Assembly: GCA_944325605.1 (NCBI GenBank)
Contig: CALVAX010000008.1
Coordinates: forward strand, 1 to 64,000
Length of the DNA stretch: 64,000 bases
DNA from: Candidatus Gastranaerophilales bacterium
GTDB taxonomy: Bacteria > Cyanobacteriota > Vampirovibrionia > Gastranaerophilales > Gastranaerophilaceae
Direction: 5' to 3'
Shown: positions 34,580-42,923 of the stretch, one piece after another
Numbering within the stretch: position 1 is the stretch's first letter
Layout of the letters: every line of letters starts with the position of its first letter
Position numbers and translations under genes: made by a program
Notes under the pieces: generated by a model
The model's database searches: none
Seen by the model: the letters and a program-made list of their open reading frames with translations, nothing else
What the model was told of the DNA's origin: nothing

Positions 34580-36865
34580 ATGAACGAATTTCCTTTTGAA
34601 CTGGATGACTTTCAAAAAGAAGCCTGTAATTTTATAGATGATGGCAAAAGTGTGGTAGTCTGCGCGCCGACAGGTGCCGGAAAAACAGTAATAGCCGAAC
34701 ACGCAATTCATAGAGCACTTGAAAACGGCGCAAGAGTTTTTTACACAACCCCTCTGAAAGCGCTTTCCAATCAAAAGTTTTATGATTTTGCCGGAAAATT
34801 CGGTCAGGATAATGTCGGGCTTTTGACCGGAGATACTTCAATCAATCGTAATGCACAGATTGTCGTTATGACAACGGAAGTTTTCAGAAATATGCTCTAC
34901 GGCACAAATTTCGGTGCAGTTGCGGATAATATGAAGGATGTAAGGTATGTTGTCCTTGATGAAGTTCATTATATGAACGACGAACAGCGCGGAACTGTCT
35001 GGGAAGAAAGTATAATTTACTGCCCGACGAATGTCCAGATTATAGCGCTTTCAGCAACCGTTGCAAACGCGGATGAACTTACAGACTGGATAAACACAGT
35101 TCACTCTAAAACAGAACTTGTGAATACGGATTTTCGTCCTGTGCCTTTGAAATTCTACTATTTTGACAGTTCACAGCCGGATAAACTTCTTCCGCTTTTG
35201 ACGCCTTCGGGTGCTCTTAATAACCGGATTAAGCCTGAGCGCAGGAAGTTTGCGCACGGGAAATTGAAACAAAAGTCTTATGTAAAAGAAGTTGTGAGAA
35301 ATCTTCAGGAAAAAGATATGCTTCCTGCTATCTATTTCACATTTTCACGGCGAAAATGCGACGAACAAATGGAAAAATGCGCGGGATTAGAGCTTGTAAC
35401 GCCTTCAGAGCGTGCACAAATCCGGCAGTTTATTGATGATTACATTGCGGAAAATCCGTACCTTTATAACAACAAGCATATTGAATATCTTCTCTGCGGA
35501 GTTGCCTCGCACCACGCAGGGCTTCTTCCGTCGTGGAAACTTCTGGTTGAAAAACTTTTCCAGAAGGGGCTTATAAAAGTTGTTTTTGCAACTGAAACAC
35601 TTGCAGCAGGTATAAATATGCCCGCACGTTCAACAGTCATAAGCTCTACAAGCAAACGCACAGACAGCGGCCACCGTATGCTGACAGCCAGCGAATTTTT
35701 ACAGATGTCAGGCAGAGCCGGCCGACGTGGAATGGATGAAGTCGGATACGTTACAATTGTTGGAACTCCTTTCCAGTCACCGGAAGAAGTGGCAGAACTG
35801 GTTTTGAGTGATGCTAATCCTCTTGAAAGTCGTTTTTCGCCGAGCTATTCTATGGTCTTGAACCTCCTTCAGCGCTTCAGCCTTGATGAAGCTAAAGAAT
35901 TAATACTCAAAAGTTTCGGGTATTTTTCAACTGGCACAAGGCTTCATCCTATTTTAAAACAAATAGAAATGAACAATCGTGAAATTGCTGAAAGATCTTT
36001 TGCCTGCCCTTACAAATATTCAGACGGAGATTTAATTGAATACGACAAAATCCGCAATATTTACGTCCAGAATCGCCAGACCTACAAAAAAATCTGCAAG
36101 CAGGAAAAAGCCAAAAATCGGCCGCTTTCTCCCGAAGCCGTTCAATTCGGACGCGAAACTAAAGCAATGCTTGCCAAAATGCACGAATTCCACTGTGATA
36201 TCTGCAAACTTTACAAAAAACATTCTAAAAATATTGAAGTCATTGAACGTTTAAATATAAAACAGAAAAAACTGGAAAAAGAGGTTGAAAAACAGCGTGA
36301 CATTTTCTGGAACAAGTTTCTGGCACACAGAAGCGTGCTGATTGATTTCGGTTATCTTGAAAACGATTATCCGACGCCTAAAGGAATTACAACGTCGCAA
36401 ATCCGCTCTGAAAATGAACTTTATATAGCCGAAATTATATTTTCCGGCATTTTGGAAAATCTGACCCCTTCTCAATTATCAGCAGTAATTTGCGCAGTTG
36501 TGACAGAAGATTTGAGAATTGAAATCCCTTATATTCCGTTCTCGGAGCCTGTCAGAAAAACACTTAATCTCATACGCAACATCCGCCGTAAAATTGAAAA
36601 AGTTCAAAATAACCATGATGTAGATGCTCCTTTGTATATAAATCCATATTTTTCATCTCTTATTGAACTCTGGGTTGAAGGAGCGGAATGGGAGTCAATC
36701 TGCGGACAGATTGACATCGGCGAAGGCGACATTGTAAGAGCTTTTAAGCGTGTAGTTGATGTTTTAAGGCAATTCACTACAATAGAAAATGTCCCTGAGG
36801 CACTTGTTTTTACTGCCAGAGAGGCTATCGACAAAATTCAAAGAGAACCGGTTGATCTGGATTAA
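34580..36865 (+). CDS. Ski2/Mtr4-type DEVH-box RNA helicase
   Basis: 761 aa. Walker A APTGAGKT at 29-36, TTPLKALSNQK, DEVHYMND (DExH box), SATVANADEL, then the second RecA domain with ATETLAAGINMPARS and QMSGRAGRRGMDEVG. The C-terminal ~200 residues form the DSHCT-like helical region (SRFSPSYSMVLNLL, ENLTPSQLSAVICAVVTED). This class is eukaryote-like and, among bacteria, typical of cyanobacteria and actinobacteria, so it supports a cyanobacterial affiliation. Likely role: RNA unwinding in RNA decay or ribosome maturation. AAAGGA precedes the ATG. Confidence 0.92.
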   Translation: MNEFPFELDDFQKEACNFIDDGKSVVVCAPTGAGKTVIAEHAIHRALENGARVFYTTPLKALSNQKFYDFAGKFGQDNVGLLTGDTSINRNAQIVVMTTEVFRNMLYGTNFGAVADNMKDVRYVVLDEVHYMNDEQRGTVWEESIIYCPTNVQIIALSATVANADELTDWINTVHSKTELVNTDFRPVPLKFYYFDSSQPDKLLPLLTPSGALNNRIKPERRKFAHGKLKQKSYVKEVVRNLQEKDMLPAIYFTFSRRKCDEQMEKCAGLELVTPSERAQIRQFIDDYIAENPYLYNNKHIEYLLCGVASHHAGLLPSWKLLVEKLFQKGLIKVVFATETLAAGINMPARSTVISSTSKRTDSGHRMLTASEFLQMSGRAGRRGMDEVGYVTIVGTPFQSPEEVAELVLSDANPLESRFSPSYSMVLNLLQRFSLDEAKELILKSFGYFSTGTRLHPILKQIEMNNREIAERSFACPYKYSDGDLIEYDKIRNIYVQNRQTYKKICKQEKAKNRPLSPEAVQFGRETKAMLAKMHEFHCDICKLYKKHSKNIEVIERLNIKQKKLEKEVEKQRDIFWNKFLAHRSVLIDFGYLENDYPTPKGITTSQIRSENELYIAEIIFSGILENLTPSQLSAVICAVVTEDLRIEIPYIPFSEPVRKTLNLIRNIRRKIEKVQNNHDVDAPLYINPYFSSLIELWVEGAEWESICGQIDIGEGDIVRAFKRVVDVLRQFTTIENVPEALVFTAREAIDKIQREPVDLD

Positions 36866-36878
36866 GTAGGAGAGAAAA

Positions 36879-37453
36879 ATGGAAGAAGAACTTAATATGC
36901 AAACTCAATCTGATGAAATAACCGGAAAATTAGGAGGAATTCGACAGCCCGGTTACAATACGGACAGCAGCAAATTGTGTTTCCCGTCTACACCGGTCTG
37001 GAAAATTGTATATTTAAGCATAATATCATTTGGAATTTACGAAATGGTATACTTTTGTACATTGTAGAAAGCATTAAGGGATAATTTCGGGTACAAAGTG
37101 CATGCCGGTGCAAGAGGTATTTTTGCGGGTATTACAAATTTTGGCTCTTCCCGATTCTGGAAAAATATTTTAATGCATTTGGCGAAAAAGCTTTTTTCGG
37201 TACATTAGCAGCAGGGTTATATTTTATCGTTAATTTCTCCTCCAGACTACCTGATTTATACTCGCTGATTTCCTTCGGAACTATAGCATTTCTTGTGTAT
37301 ATACAAATTAAAATTAACAGGATAAACAAGAATAATTTTCCTGACGCTCCGCAGAACAGCTGGAGCACTGCAAATACAATCTGGGCAATTTTTTTAACAA
37401 TGTTCTTTTTGCTTTGCGTACTCTTGATAGTTGCAGAGTTCTCAGGTAAATAA
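36879..37453 (+). pseudogene. Disrupted small membrane-protein gene (DUF4234-like)
   Basis: Starts after AGGAGAG with MEEELNMQTQSDEITG and reads into a hydrophobic helix (WKIVYLSIISFGIYEMVYF). An in-frame TAG at 37065-37067 interrupts it. Reading through in the same frame gives ALRDNFGYKVHAGARGIFAG. At about 37140 a one-base frameshift moves the sense frame to WLFPILEKYFNAFGEKAFFG, then GTLAAGLYFIVNFSS and two more membrane helices, ending at the TAA 37451-37453. Continuity of sensible membrane-protein sequence across both lesions shows a recently inactivated gene or sequencing errors. Directly behind the helicase gene. Confidence 0.8.
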
Positions 37454-37512
37454 GTGTAAAATTGCCTCTATTTAGTTTTGTAAAAACTTTGTTGCTTTTG
37501 CAACAATGAATA

Positions 37513-37541
37513 TTGAGAAATATGTAAATTTATGTTACAAT
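37513..37541 (+). promoter_or_regulatory. Promoter of the phosphodiester glycosidase gene
   Basis: TTGAGA (37513-37518), 17 bp, TACAAT (37536-37541). Predicted start near 37548 gives a leader of about 115 bases. That leader contains GAGGGGCG...TGCCCTC at 37549-37568 and AGTGG...CCACT arms about 37571-37617; it may be regulatory. Confidence 0.65.
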
Positions 37542-37663
37542 GATAGTAGAGGGGCGTTAAATGCCCTCAAAGTGGTTTTTTATACACCCCTTGACGAGTG
37601 TTATTCCCCGCACCACTCTTTAATAAAAAAGGTATCCGTTACTTCAACCAGTGAGGTCGACCT

Positions 37664-38983
37664 ATGGATACTATTTTGTCACGCAAAAATTTGGTTATGT
37701 CAGGCTTAATTGAAAAGGCTTTTTGTCTTTCTGTTATACTGGGAGTGGTTTGTTTGCAGGCAATGGTTATGCCGCAGGCTATTATGGCTGACGATGTTCT
37801 AATTGCACACAAATCTCACGCAAGTGTTGATATAAAAGGTATTAAAGAAAAAATTCTTGTTGAGCTTTCTCCGGAAGTTAGAAAACAAAAATTTGATGAG
37901 TATATAAAAGAAAAATACCCTAAAGCCGTGATTAAAGATGTTCGGGACGGCGTTAAGCATATTAAACTTACAAAATACTATAACGGCCGTCCCGTGAGGA
38001 TTAATATTCTTGAAGCAGACCTGAAAATTGCCAAAAATCTGGAGGTTATGCCGGTTTTATCTTCTTCTGACAGGCTTCAGAGCAGGAGAACAATTTCAAC
38101 AATAGCAAATTCAAAAAATGCAATAGCTGCGATAAATGGTACGTATTTTAAATTTCAATCCGGTGTTCCGCTCGGAACTCTGATGATTGACGGCAAAGTT
38201 TATACTGGCCCTGTCTACGACAGAGTTGCGCTTGGAATTTTTGACAACGGTTTTGATGTTGCAAGGGTTCAGCTTAATGCTGCACTCAGCGGAAGCGGTG
38301 AAAAAATTAAAGTTGATAATATTAACCAGCCGAGAATGCTTTCAACACATGTTCTGGTTTACACTCCGGAGTGGGGCAAATATTCTCCCTACGCGCCGAA
38401 GTACGGTATGAGTTTGAGGGTGGCGGACGGTAAGATTACAAAAGCCTCCGCCAACCCGCTCGATATTCCTGAAAATGGTTATGTTGTTTCAGGCCCCAAA
38501 AAACTTCTCCAGCCTCTGTTGAAAAATAAAGACGTTAAGCTTTCGATTAAAACAGTTCCTGAATGGAATGGTGTAAAACATATTATTAGCGGCGGCCCGT
38601 ATCTTGTTAAAAACGGCGAAGTTTTCGTTGATATGACAGCCCAGAAGCTCGGCGCAATCGGCGGACGCAACCCCAGAACCGCTGTAGGATACACTTCCGA
38701 TAACAATTTGATTCTTGTTACAGCTGACGGCAGAGAAGGAAGTTCTATCGGTATGACTTTGATGGAACTTGCGAGGTTTATGAAATCTCTCGGCTGTATC
38801 GGAGCTATTAACCTTGACGGAGGCGGCTCAACTGTTATGTATGTTGACGGAAATGTTGTAAATAAGCCGCAGGTAAGAGGCGGAATTCCGCTTTCTAATG
38901 CGCTGGTTCTCTCGGTTATTGAAAATGACAACGATACTGATGTTGCAAAATCTTCTGATGAATCAGCAAAAGACAACAGTTAA
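37664..38983 (+). CDS. Exported phosphodiester glycosidase (NAGPA-domain) family protein
   Basis: 439 aa. GAGGT precedes the ATG. The N-terminus has a hydrophobic signal or anchor (about 17-42, ending MPQAIMA). The NAGPA/DUF2233 domain covers about 130-425: AAINGTYFKF, HIISGGPYLVKNG, GRNPRTAVGYTSDN, LILVTADGR, GAINLDGGGSTVMYV. Family members cleave phosphodiester-linked sugars, such as those in cell-wall teichoic-type or glycopeptide structures. It probably acts in the envelope. Tail acidic, Ser/Asp rich. The gene has its own promoter, structured leader and terminator. Confidence 0.9.
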   Translation: MDTILSRKNLVMSGLIEKAFCLSVILGVVCLQAMVMPQAIMADDVLIAHKSHASVDIKGIKEKILVELSPEVRKQKFDEYIKEKYPKAVIKDVRDGVKHIKLTKYYNGRPVRINILEADLKIAKNLEVMPVLSSSDRLQSRRTISTIANSKNAIAAINGTYFKFQSGVPLGTLMIDGKVYTGPVYDRVALGIFDNGFDVARVQLNAALSGSGEKIKVDNINQPRMLSTHVLVYTPEWGKYSPYAPKYGMSLRVADGKITKASANPLDIPENGYVVSGPKKLLQPLLKNKDVKLSIKTVPEWNGVKHIISGGPYLVKNGEVFVDMTAQKLGAIGGRNPRTAVGYTSDNNLILVTADGREGSSIGMTLMELARFMKSLGCIGAINLDGGGSTVMYVDGNVVNKPQVRGGIPLSNALVLSVIENDNDTDVAKSSDESAKDNS

Positions 38984-39053
38984 AGTTTTAAAATAAATAT
39001 TTCTTCTCATACCTTTTTGTTCAATAAGTTACATTCTTACTCGATTAGCACCT

Positions 39054-39084
39054 CCCTGCGTCAATACCCCGCAGGGATTTTTTT
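39054..39084 (+). terminator. Terminator after the glycosidase gene
   Basis: CCCTGC / GCAGGG with a T-run to 39084. The T-run overlaps the last codon of the minus-strand pseudogene. Confidence 0.8.
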
Positions 39085-39364
39085 AATAAATATACGGATG
39101 TTTTAATATATAGTCACCAAGATTTTTGTAATCTTTTGTCATTAATTTAGCAAAACCACTCCATCCCTTATTACGAATAACATATATTGCAGCTATAATA
39201 ATGGCAGGAATTAGAGGAATAATGCTATATTTAAATATTTTATATCTTAGAGAATTCCTTTTATTATCCGGAACGTTTTCTGTAGCAGTTGGAAATTTGT
39301 TTGAAGCTTTTTGTTTGCTTTATTGGGGCGTAATTGTTAATGCATAAACTTTATCTACTGCCAT
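39083..39364 (-). pseudogene. Small membrane-protein gene with in-frame TAA at codon 15
   Basis: ATG at 39364 follows AAAGGGA. The frame reads MAVDKVYALTITPQ, then TAA (39322-39320), then continues in the same frame for 78 codons: SKQKASNKFPTATE, a hydrophobic helix (YSIIPLIPAIIIAAIYVI) and RNKGWSGFAKLMTKDYKNLG, to the TAA at 39083. No good alternative start follows the internal stop. A single-base change in a real 93-codon gene, a sequencing error or stop readthrough could explain it. Confidence 0.7.
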
Positions 39365-39426
39365 AAGAATTCCCTTTCATATTTGGTACCCTATATTTAT
39401 TATAAAATAATAAAAAATAAAATTTG

Positions 39427-39834
39427 CTAGTATCGCACATTCTGGTCAATAATATCAGAGATAAACGGCACTCTGCCATACAAACCTAAAAAAGATGTTA
39501 TTGCAAGATAGAAGAGTAAAATATAAATTAAAGTCTGGATTATAGAATAGCCGAAGAATACTGGCATATTGAAAAACATTGCAATCTGTGCTGCCAGAAT
39601 ATTTATAAACGGTATCATGCTCAACAGATTAAGCAGAAAACCGAAGATTAAGCACAGAAGCACGTACCCCATTGATATAAATATTGATTGGAATATGTGG
39701 TACTGGAGAAATTTCGTAAGCCCGGAGCGTCTTAAAAGTCCGATTATAAGCCAGATAAAGCCGACCAATCCCATGGTTAAATAGCTTAGGCCTGCAATTA
39801 TACGTTCAATCATAAAAGGTTTTTCATGATACAT
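39427..39834 (-). CDS. Four-helix membrane protein, Tic20-like
   Basis: 135 aa with four hydrophobic segments. The order fits cyanobacterial Tic20 relatives: first helix after ERIIAGLSYL, a basic/aromatic link LTKFLQYHIFQSIF before helix 2 (the place of the RFNAMQAIL block), and a C-terminal GRVPFISDIIDQNVR. Tic20 is a chloroplast inner-envelope translocon subunit with cyanobacterial homologs of uncertain role. Three bases downstream of the TPR gene, so co-transcribed. Assignment by pattern only. Confidence 0.5.
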   Translation of the reverse strand: MYHEKPFMIERIIAGLSYLTMGLVGFIWLIIGLLRRSGLTKFLQYHIFQSIFISMGYVLLCLIFGFLLNLLSMIPFINILAAQIAMFFNMPVFFGYSIIQTLIYILLFYLAITSFLGLYGRVPFISDIIDQNVRY

Positions 39835-39837
39835 ATT

Positions 39838-40923
39838 TTATGCGCTTTCGCTTTCTTCTATTTCACCATTTCGCTTTTTATCAATATATTCATCCATAAC
39901 CTGTATATAGACAAGTTTATGTTCGTCATTGTCAGGTTCTAGTTTAATTGCCGCACGGTAAGCTGCAATAGCTTTTTCGATTTCGCCCTTGAGATAATGC
40001 GCATTGCCCATAAACATATATGTAAGAGCATCATTCGGCGAGAATTTTAAAACTTCTTTGTATAATGCCATTGCGTCATCCAGCCTGTTAAGGTTTGTAT
40101 AAAGGTTGGCAAGCAAAAGATATGCATTAACTTCTTTGGGCTGTAATTCAATTGCTCTTTTGTACATTTCTATTGCAATATCGTATTCTCTGAACTCTGA
40201 AAGCGCAATTGAATAGCAAATGTAGGCTTTGTAATTATCGCCATCCATTTTAAGTGCTTTTTCAAAATAATTATATGCTTTTTCGCGTTCCTTCATTAAA
40301 GTTAGCGTATTGCCGATACAAACCGCAACGATTTTGTTATCAGGATTGAGTGCAAAAACTCTTTTATAAAGTTCAAGTGCTTTTGCGTAATCAAACAGCT
40401 TAAAGCAAACGTTACCCATATCAACAAGAGCCGTAATGTTTTCGGGGTCAAGAGAAAGGGCTTTTTCATAGTATGCTCTTGATTCAACGTATTCTTCAAA
40501 ATCCTGATAAAGTAAAGCTATGGCATTGTATATTTCAGGGTTTGAAGAACATAAGTCAATCGCTCTGTTATAGTAAAACAAAGCTTTTGAAAAGTTTTTC
40601 CATTCAGCAAAAACATTACCGATATTGTAATAAATCAGGTAGTTTTTAGGATTAATCTCAAGTGCTTTGTTATAGTAAGAGAGTGATTTTCTGAAATCTC
40701 TTTCATAAAACCACATTGTGCCCATGCCGATAAGAGCTTCTACGTCATTCGGCTCAAGAGTCAAAAGACTCTCCAAAACTGACATAACCTTGTCATAGTC
40801 TTCAAGTTCAAGGTAAAGTTTTGACAAAGCGTGATAATTTGCAATATTTTTAGGATCCTTTGCCATTGCAAGGATTAAGTCTTCAATTTGTCTTTCCAGA
40901 TCTTTTTTCTTTACATTTTCCAT
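39838..40923 (-). CDS. TPR repeat protein
   Basis: 361 aa, about nine consecutive tetratricopeptide repeats (units such as FSKALFYYNRAIDLCSSNPE and YDIAIEMYKRAIELQPKE) with charged ends, no signal peptide. Scaffold for protein complexes in the cytoplasm or at the membrane. It is directly upstream of the Tic20-like gene, hinting at a membrane partner. Function otherwise unknown. Confidence 0.9.
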   Translation of the reverse strand: MENVKKKDLERQIEDLILAMAKDPKNIANYHALSKLYLELEDYDKVMSVLESLLTLEPNDVEALIGMGTMWFYERDFRKSLSYYNKALEINPKNYLIYYNIGNVFAEWKNFSKALFYYNRAIDLCSSNPEIYNAIALLYQDFEEYVESRAYYEKALSLDPENITALVDMGNVCFKLFDYAKALELYKRVFALNPDNKIVAVCIGNTLTLMKEREKAYNYFEKALKMDGDNYKAYICYSIALSEFREYDIAIEMYKRAIELQPKEVNAYLLLANLYTNLNRLDDAMALYKEVLKFSPNDALTYMFMGNAHYLKGEIEKAIAAYRAAIKLEPDNDEHKLVYIQVMDEYIDKKRNGEIEESESA

Positions 40924-40974
40924 GATTTATATTTTAACCTATATGTGTGTTTTTGTAAATCTATTGCGAAATGT

Positions 40975-41000
40975 AACGGGTATGAAAATTCATACCCGTT
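40975..41000. terminator. Perfect palindrome after rsfS
   Basis: AACGGGTATGAA / TTCATACCCGTT with a two-base loop, five bases past the rsfS stop. No T tract is evident on the minus exit, so termination may be partial. Confidence 0.6.
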
Positions 41001-41004
41001 GATT

Positions 41005-41400
41005 TCATTTATTGTATTTGCTGAATTCTTTTGAATTTTCCCGCCACTCTTCTTCCGGAATGCTGAAGGCATTGCTCCAGAATTTTTCTATAGCATACGT
41101 TTCGCGTTCATCTTTATGAAGAATGTGAACAACAACATCGCCAAAGTCCAGAAGATTCCATCTGTTTTTTGCGTCATTTTCAACTCTTAAAGGTGCTCTG
41201 TCAAGTTCTTTTTTTGTTCTTTCTTTTACGGTTTCCATCAAAGCCTTAACATGCGGAGTTGAGTCGCCCGTAACTATTACAAAATAATCAGCAAGAGATG
41301 AAACGTGGCTTATATTTAAAATGGAAATTTCTTTGCCAAGTTTATCATCAAGCATTGCGGCAATTATGCATGCCAGTTTATGAGAATTAATATCTTCCAA
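41005..41400 (-). CDS. rsfS: Ribosomal silencing factor RsfS
   Basis: 131 aa. Family core: LADYFVIVTGDSTPHVKALMETV and LLDFGDVVVHILHKDERETYAIEKFW. It binds L14 and blocks subunit joining under starvation. Twelve bases downstream of rpiB. Confidence 0.95.
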   Translation of the reverse strand: MEDINSHKLACIIAAMLDDKLGKEISILNISHVSSLADYFVIVTGDSTPHVKALMETVKERTKKELDRAPLRVENDAKNRWNLLDFGDVVVHILHKDERETYAIEKFWSNAFSIPEEEWRENSKEFSKYNK

Positions 41401-41412
41401 TTGTTACCTGCC

Positions 41413-41847
41413 TTATTCAATCAAATCTACTCTTCGTTTGTGTCTTCCGCCTTCAAATCCTGATTTTAACCAGACATCTACAATATCAAGGGCTAAGTAT
41501 TCACCGATTACACGCTGCCCCAAACAAAGAACGTTTGCATTGTTGTGTGCTCTGGAAACTCTCGCTGAATACGTATCTCCGCAAAGTGCAGCTCTTATGC
41601 CCCTTACTTTATTTGCGGCAATCGACATGCCGATTCCTGTTCCGCAAACCAGAATTCCTCTGTTTGATTTGCCGGAAATAACTCTTTCACAAACTGCACG
41701 TGCAATATCAGGGTAGTCACACGATTCCGGCGTATGCGTGCCTAAGTCAATATAAGGAATGTTCCTTGCTGTCAGATAGTCTATAATTTTTTCTTTATAT
41801 TGATATCCGCCGTGATCTGATCCGATTGCTACTTTTAAATCTTCCAT
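41413..41847 (-). CDS. rpiB: Ribose-5-phosphate isomerase B
   Basis: 144 aa. Interconverts ribose-5-phosphate and ribulose-5-phosphate. Seen: IGSDHGGYQYKE, GTHTPESCDYPD, CGTGIGMSIAANKVRGIRAALC with the active Cys/Thr region, and HNNANVLCLGQRVIG. GAGGTG precedes the ATG. Operon with rsfS. Confidence 0.96.
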   Translation of the reverse strand: MEDLKVAIGSDHGGYQYKEKIIDYLTARNIPYIDLGTHTPESCDYPDIARAVCERVISGKSNRGILVCGTGIGMSIAANKVRGIRAALCGDTYSARVSRAHNNANVLCLGQRVIGEYLALDIVDVWLKSGFEGGRHKRRVDLIE

Positions 41848-41950
41848 ATAAACACCTCACTTTACATAAATTTCATGTTTTTATTATAATGTCTTTTTTC
41901 TTATTCTGCAAATTTTCAGGATGTTTTTTGTTACAAATAATTTACGCACA

Positions 41951-41981
41951 AAAAAGCCCCTGTATTTTAAGGGGCTTTTTA
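41951..41981 (-). terminator. Terminator of the NFGGG-protein operon
   Basis: AAAAAGCCCC / GGGGCTTTTT around a ten-base loop, with tracts on both sides; about 35 bases after the 42015 stop. Confidence 0.85.
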
Positions 41982-42014
41982 TGATAAAGTTTGTTTAGTT
42001 TAATTTTCTGAGTT

Positions 42015-42902
42015 TTACTGATTTTCTTCCTCCATACCTTTGATTTCCATGTTCTTTTCTTTCATCTGCTCAAGTAATCCTTCAAGGGTATTTGAAGTCA
42101 ATTTAATTTTTTGCGATGTTGTTGTATTTCCATTTTCACTTTGTGTTGATTGTTCAATGCTGAAGGTTCCATCAGCATTTACCGTAATTCCGTTTTCATC
42201 AATAATTTTTTGTTGTTCCAGAACTTCATTTTCTTTGTTTAATTTATCCATTCTAAGCTGATTAAGGTCGTTGCCTTTTATTTCAACTTCTTTTCCTGTA
42301 AGGTCTTTGTATGTTGTAGTGAAGGAACCGTCCTCATTTTTTGTAATTCCTTCTTTTTTTAATTGTGCTGCTTCCTGCTGTTGCTGGTATTCTGCAGCTT
42401 GTGCCTTAAGATTCTGGTTTTCTTTTAGTGCAGCCTGAAGTTTTGTATTCATTGAGGCTAGTTGTTCGTTTGTTTGTGTTTGAAATTCTTTAAATTGGTT
42501 ATTTGCCGGAGTTTCAGAATTTTCTTCTGCCGGAGTTTCTGTTTTTTGAGCTTTGCTGCCGGATATAGCTGAAATAATTCCGCCAACGGCACCGGCCATA
42601 GCGCCAACACCTGTCAGGATAGCACCGGCATCTGCTCTATCGTTATTATAAGCCGGGTACATTCCGTACATACCCATCATATCCATGCCGCCCATGCCAT
42701 ACATACCCATGGAAGGATACATCCCCATCATTCCCATCATGCCCATGCCGTTGCCAAAACCGCCGCAGCCAAAAATTCCGGCGCCTCCGCCGAAGTTATT
42801 AATTGTGGTTTTCTGGTAGTTAATATTAAGATTTGTTCTTGATCCTAATGTTAATCTGCCTGTTGGAACTGTGCAATGATTTCGACCTATCATCCATGCC
42901 AT
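42015..42902 (-). CDS. Met/Gly-rich coiled-coil protein with NFGGG motif, paralog 2
   Basis: 295 aa. The N-terminus has RTNLNINYQKTTINNFGGG, then a Met/Gly/Tyr-rich stretch (GMGMMGMMGMYPSMGMYGMG) at about 50-85 and a short hydrophobic Gly/Ala helix near 93-113. A coiled coil follows (about 130-185), then two copies of a GIT.N.DG(S/T)F unit near 188 and 241. A similar GITQNEDGSY occurs in the 657-aa protein at 55075. No signal peptide. It is 21 bases behind its paralog at 42924. Function unknown. Confidence 0.82.
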   Translation of the reverse strand: MAWMIGRNHCTVPTGRLTLGSRTNLNINYQKTTINNFGGGAGIFGCGGFGNGMGMMGMMGMYPSMGMYGMGGMDMMGMYGMYPAYNNDRADAGAILTGVGAMAGAVGGIISAISGSKAQKTETPAEENSETPANNQFKEFQTQTNEQLASMNTKLQAALKENQNLKAQAAEYQQQQEAAQLKKEGITKNEDGSFTTTYKDLTGKEVEIKGNDLNQLRMDKLNKENEVLEQQKIIDENGITVNADGTFSIEQSTQSENGNTTTSQKIKLTSNTLEGLLEQMKEKNMEIKGMEEENQ

Positions 42903-42923
42903 TTTTGGGTATCTCCTAATCTT

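Noticed and set aside
37506-37709. 67-codon frame before the glycosidase gene
   Set aside because: Its ATG lies upstream of the likely minus-35 box and has no ribosome site; it overlaps the structured leader and the real gene.
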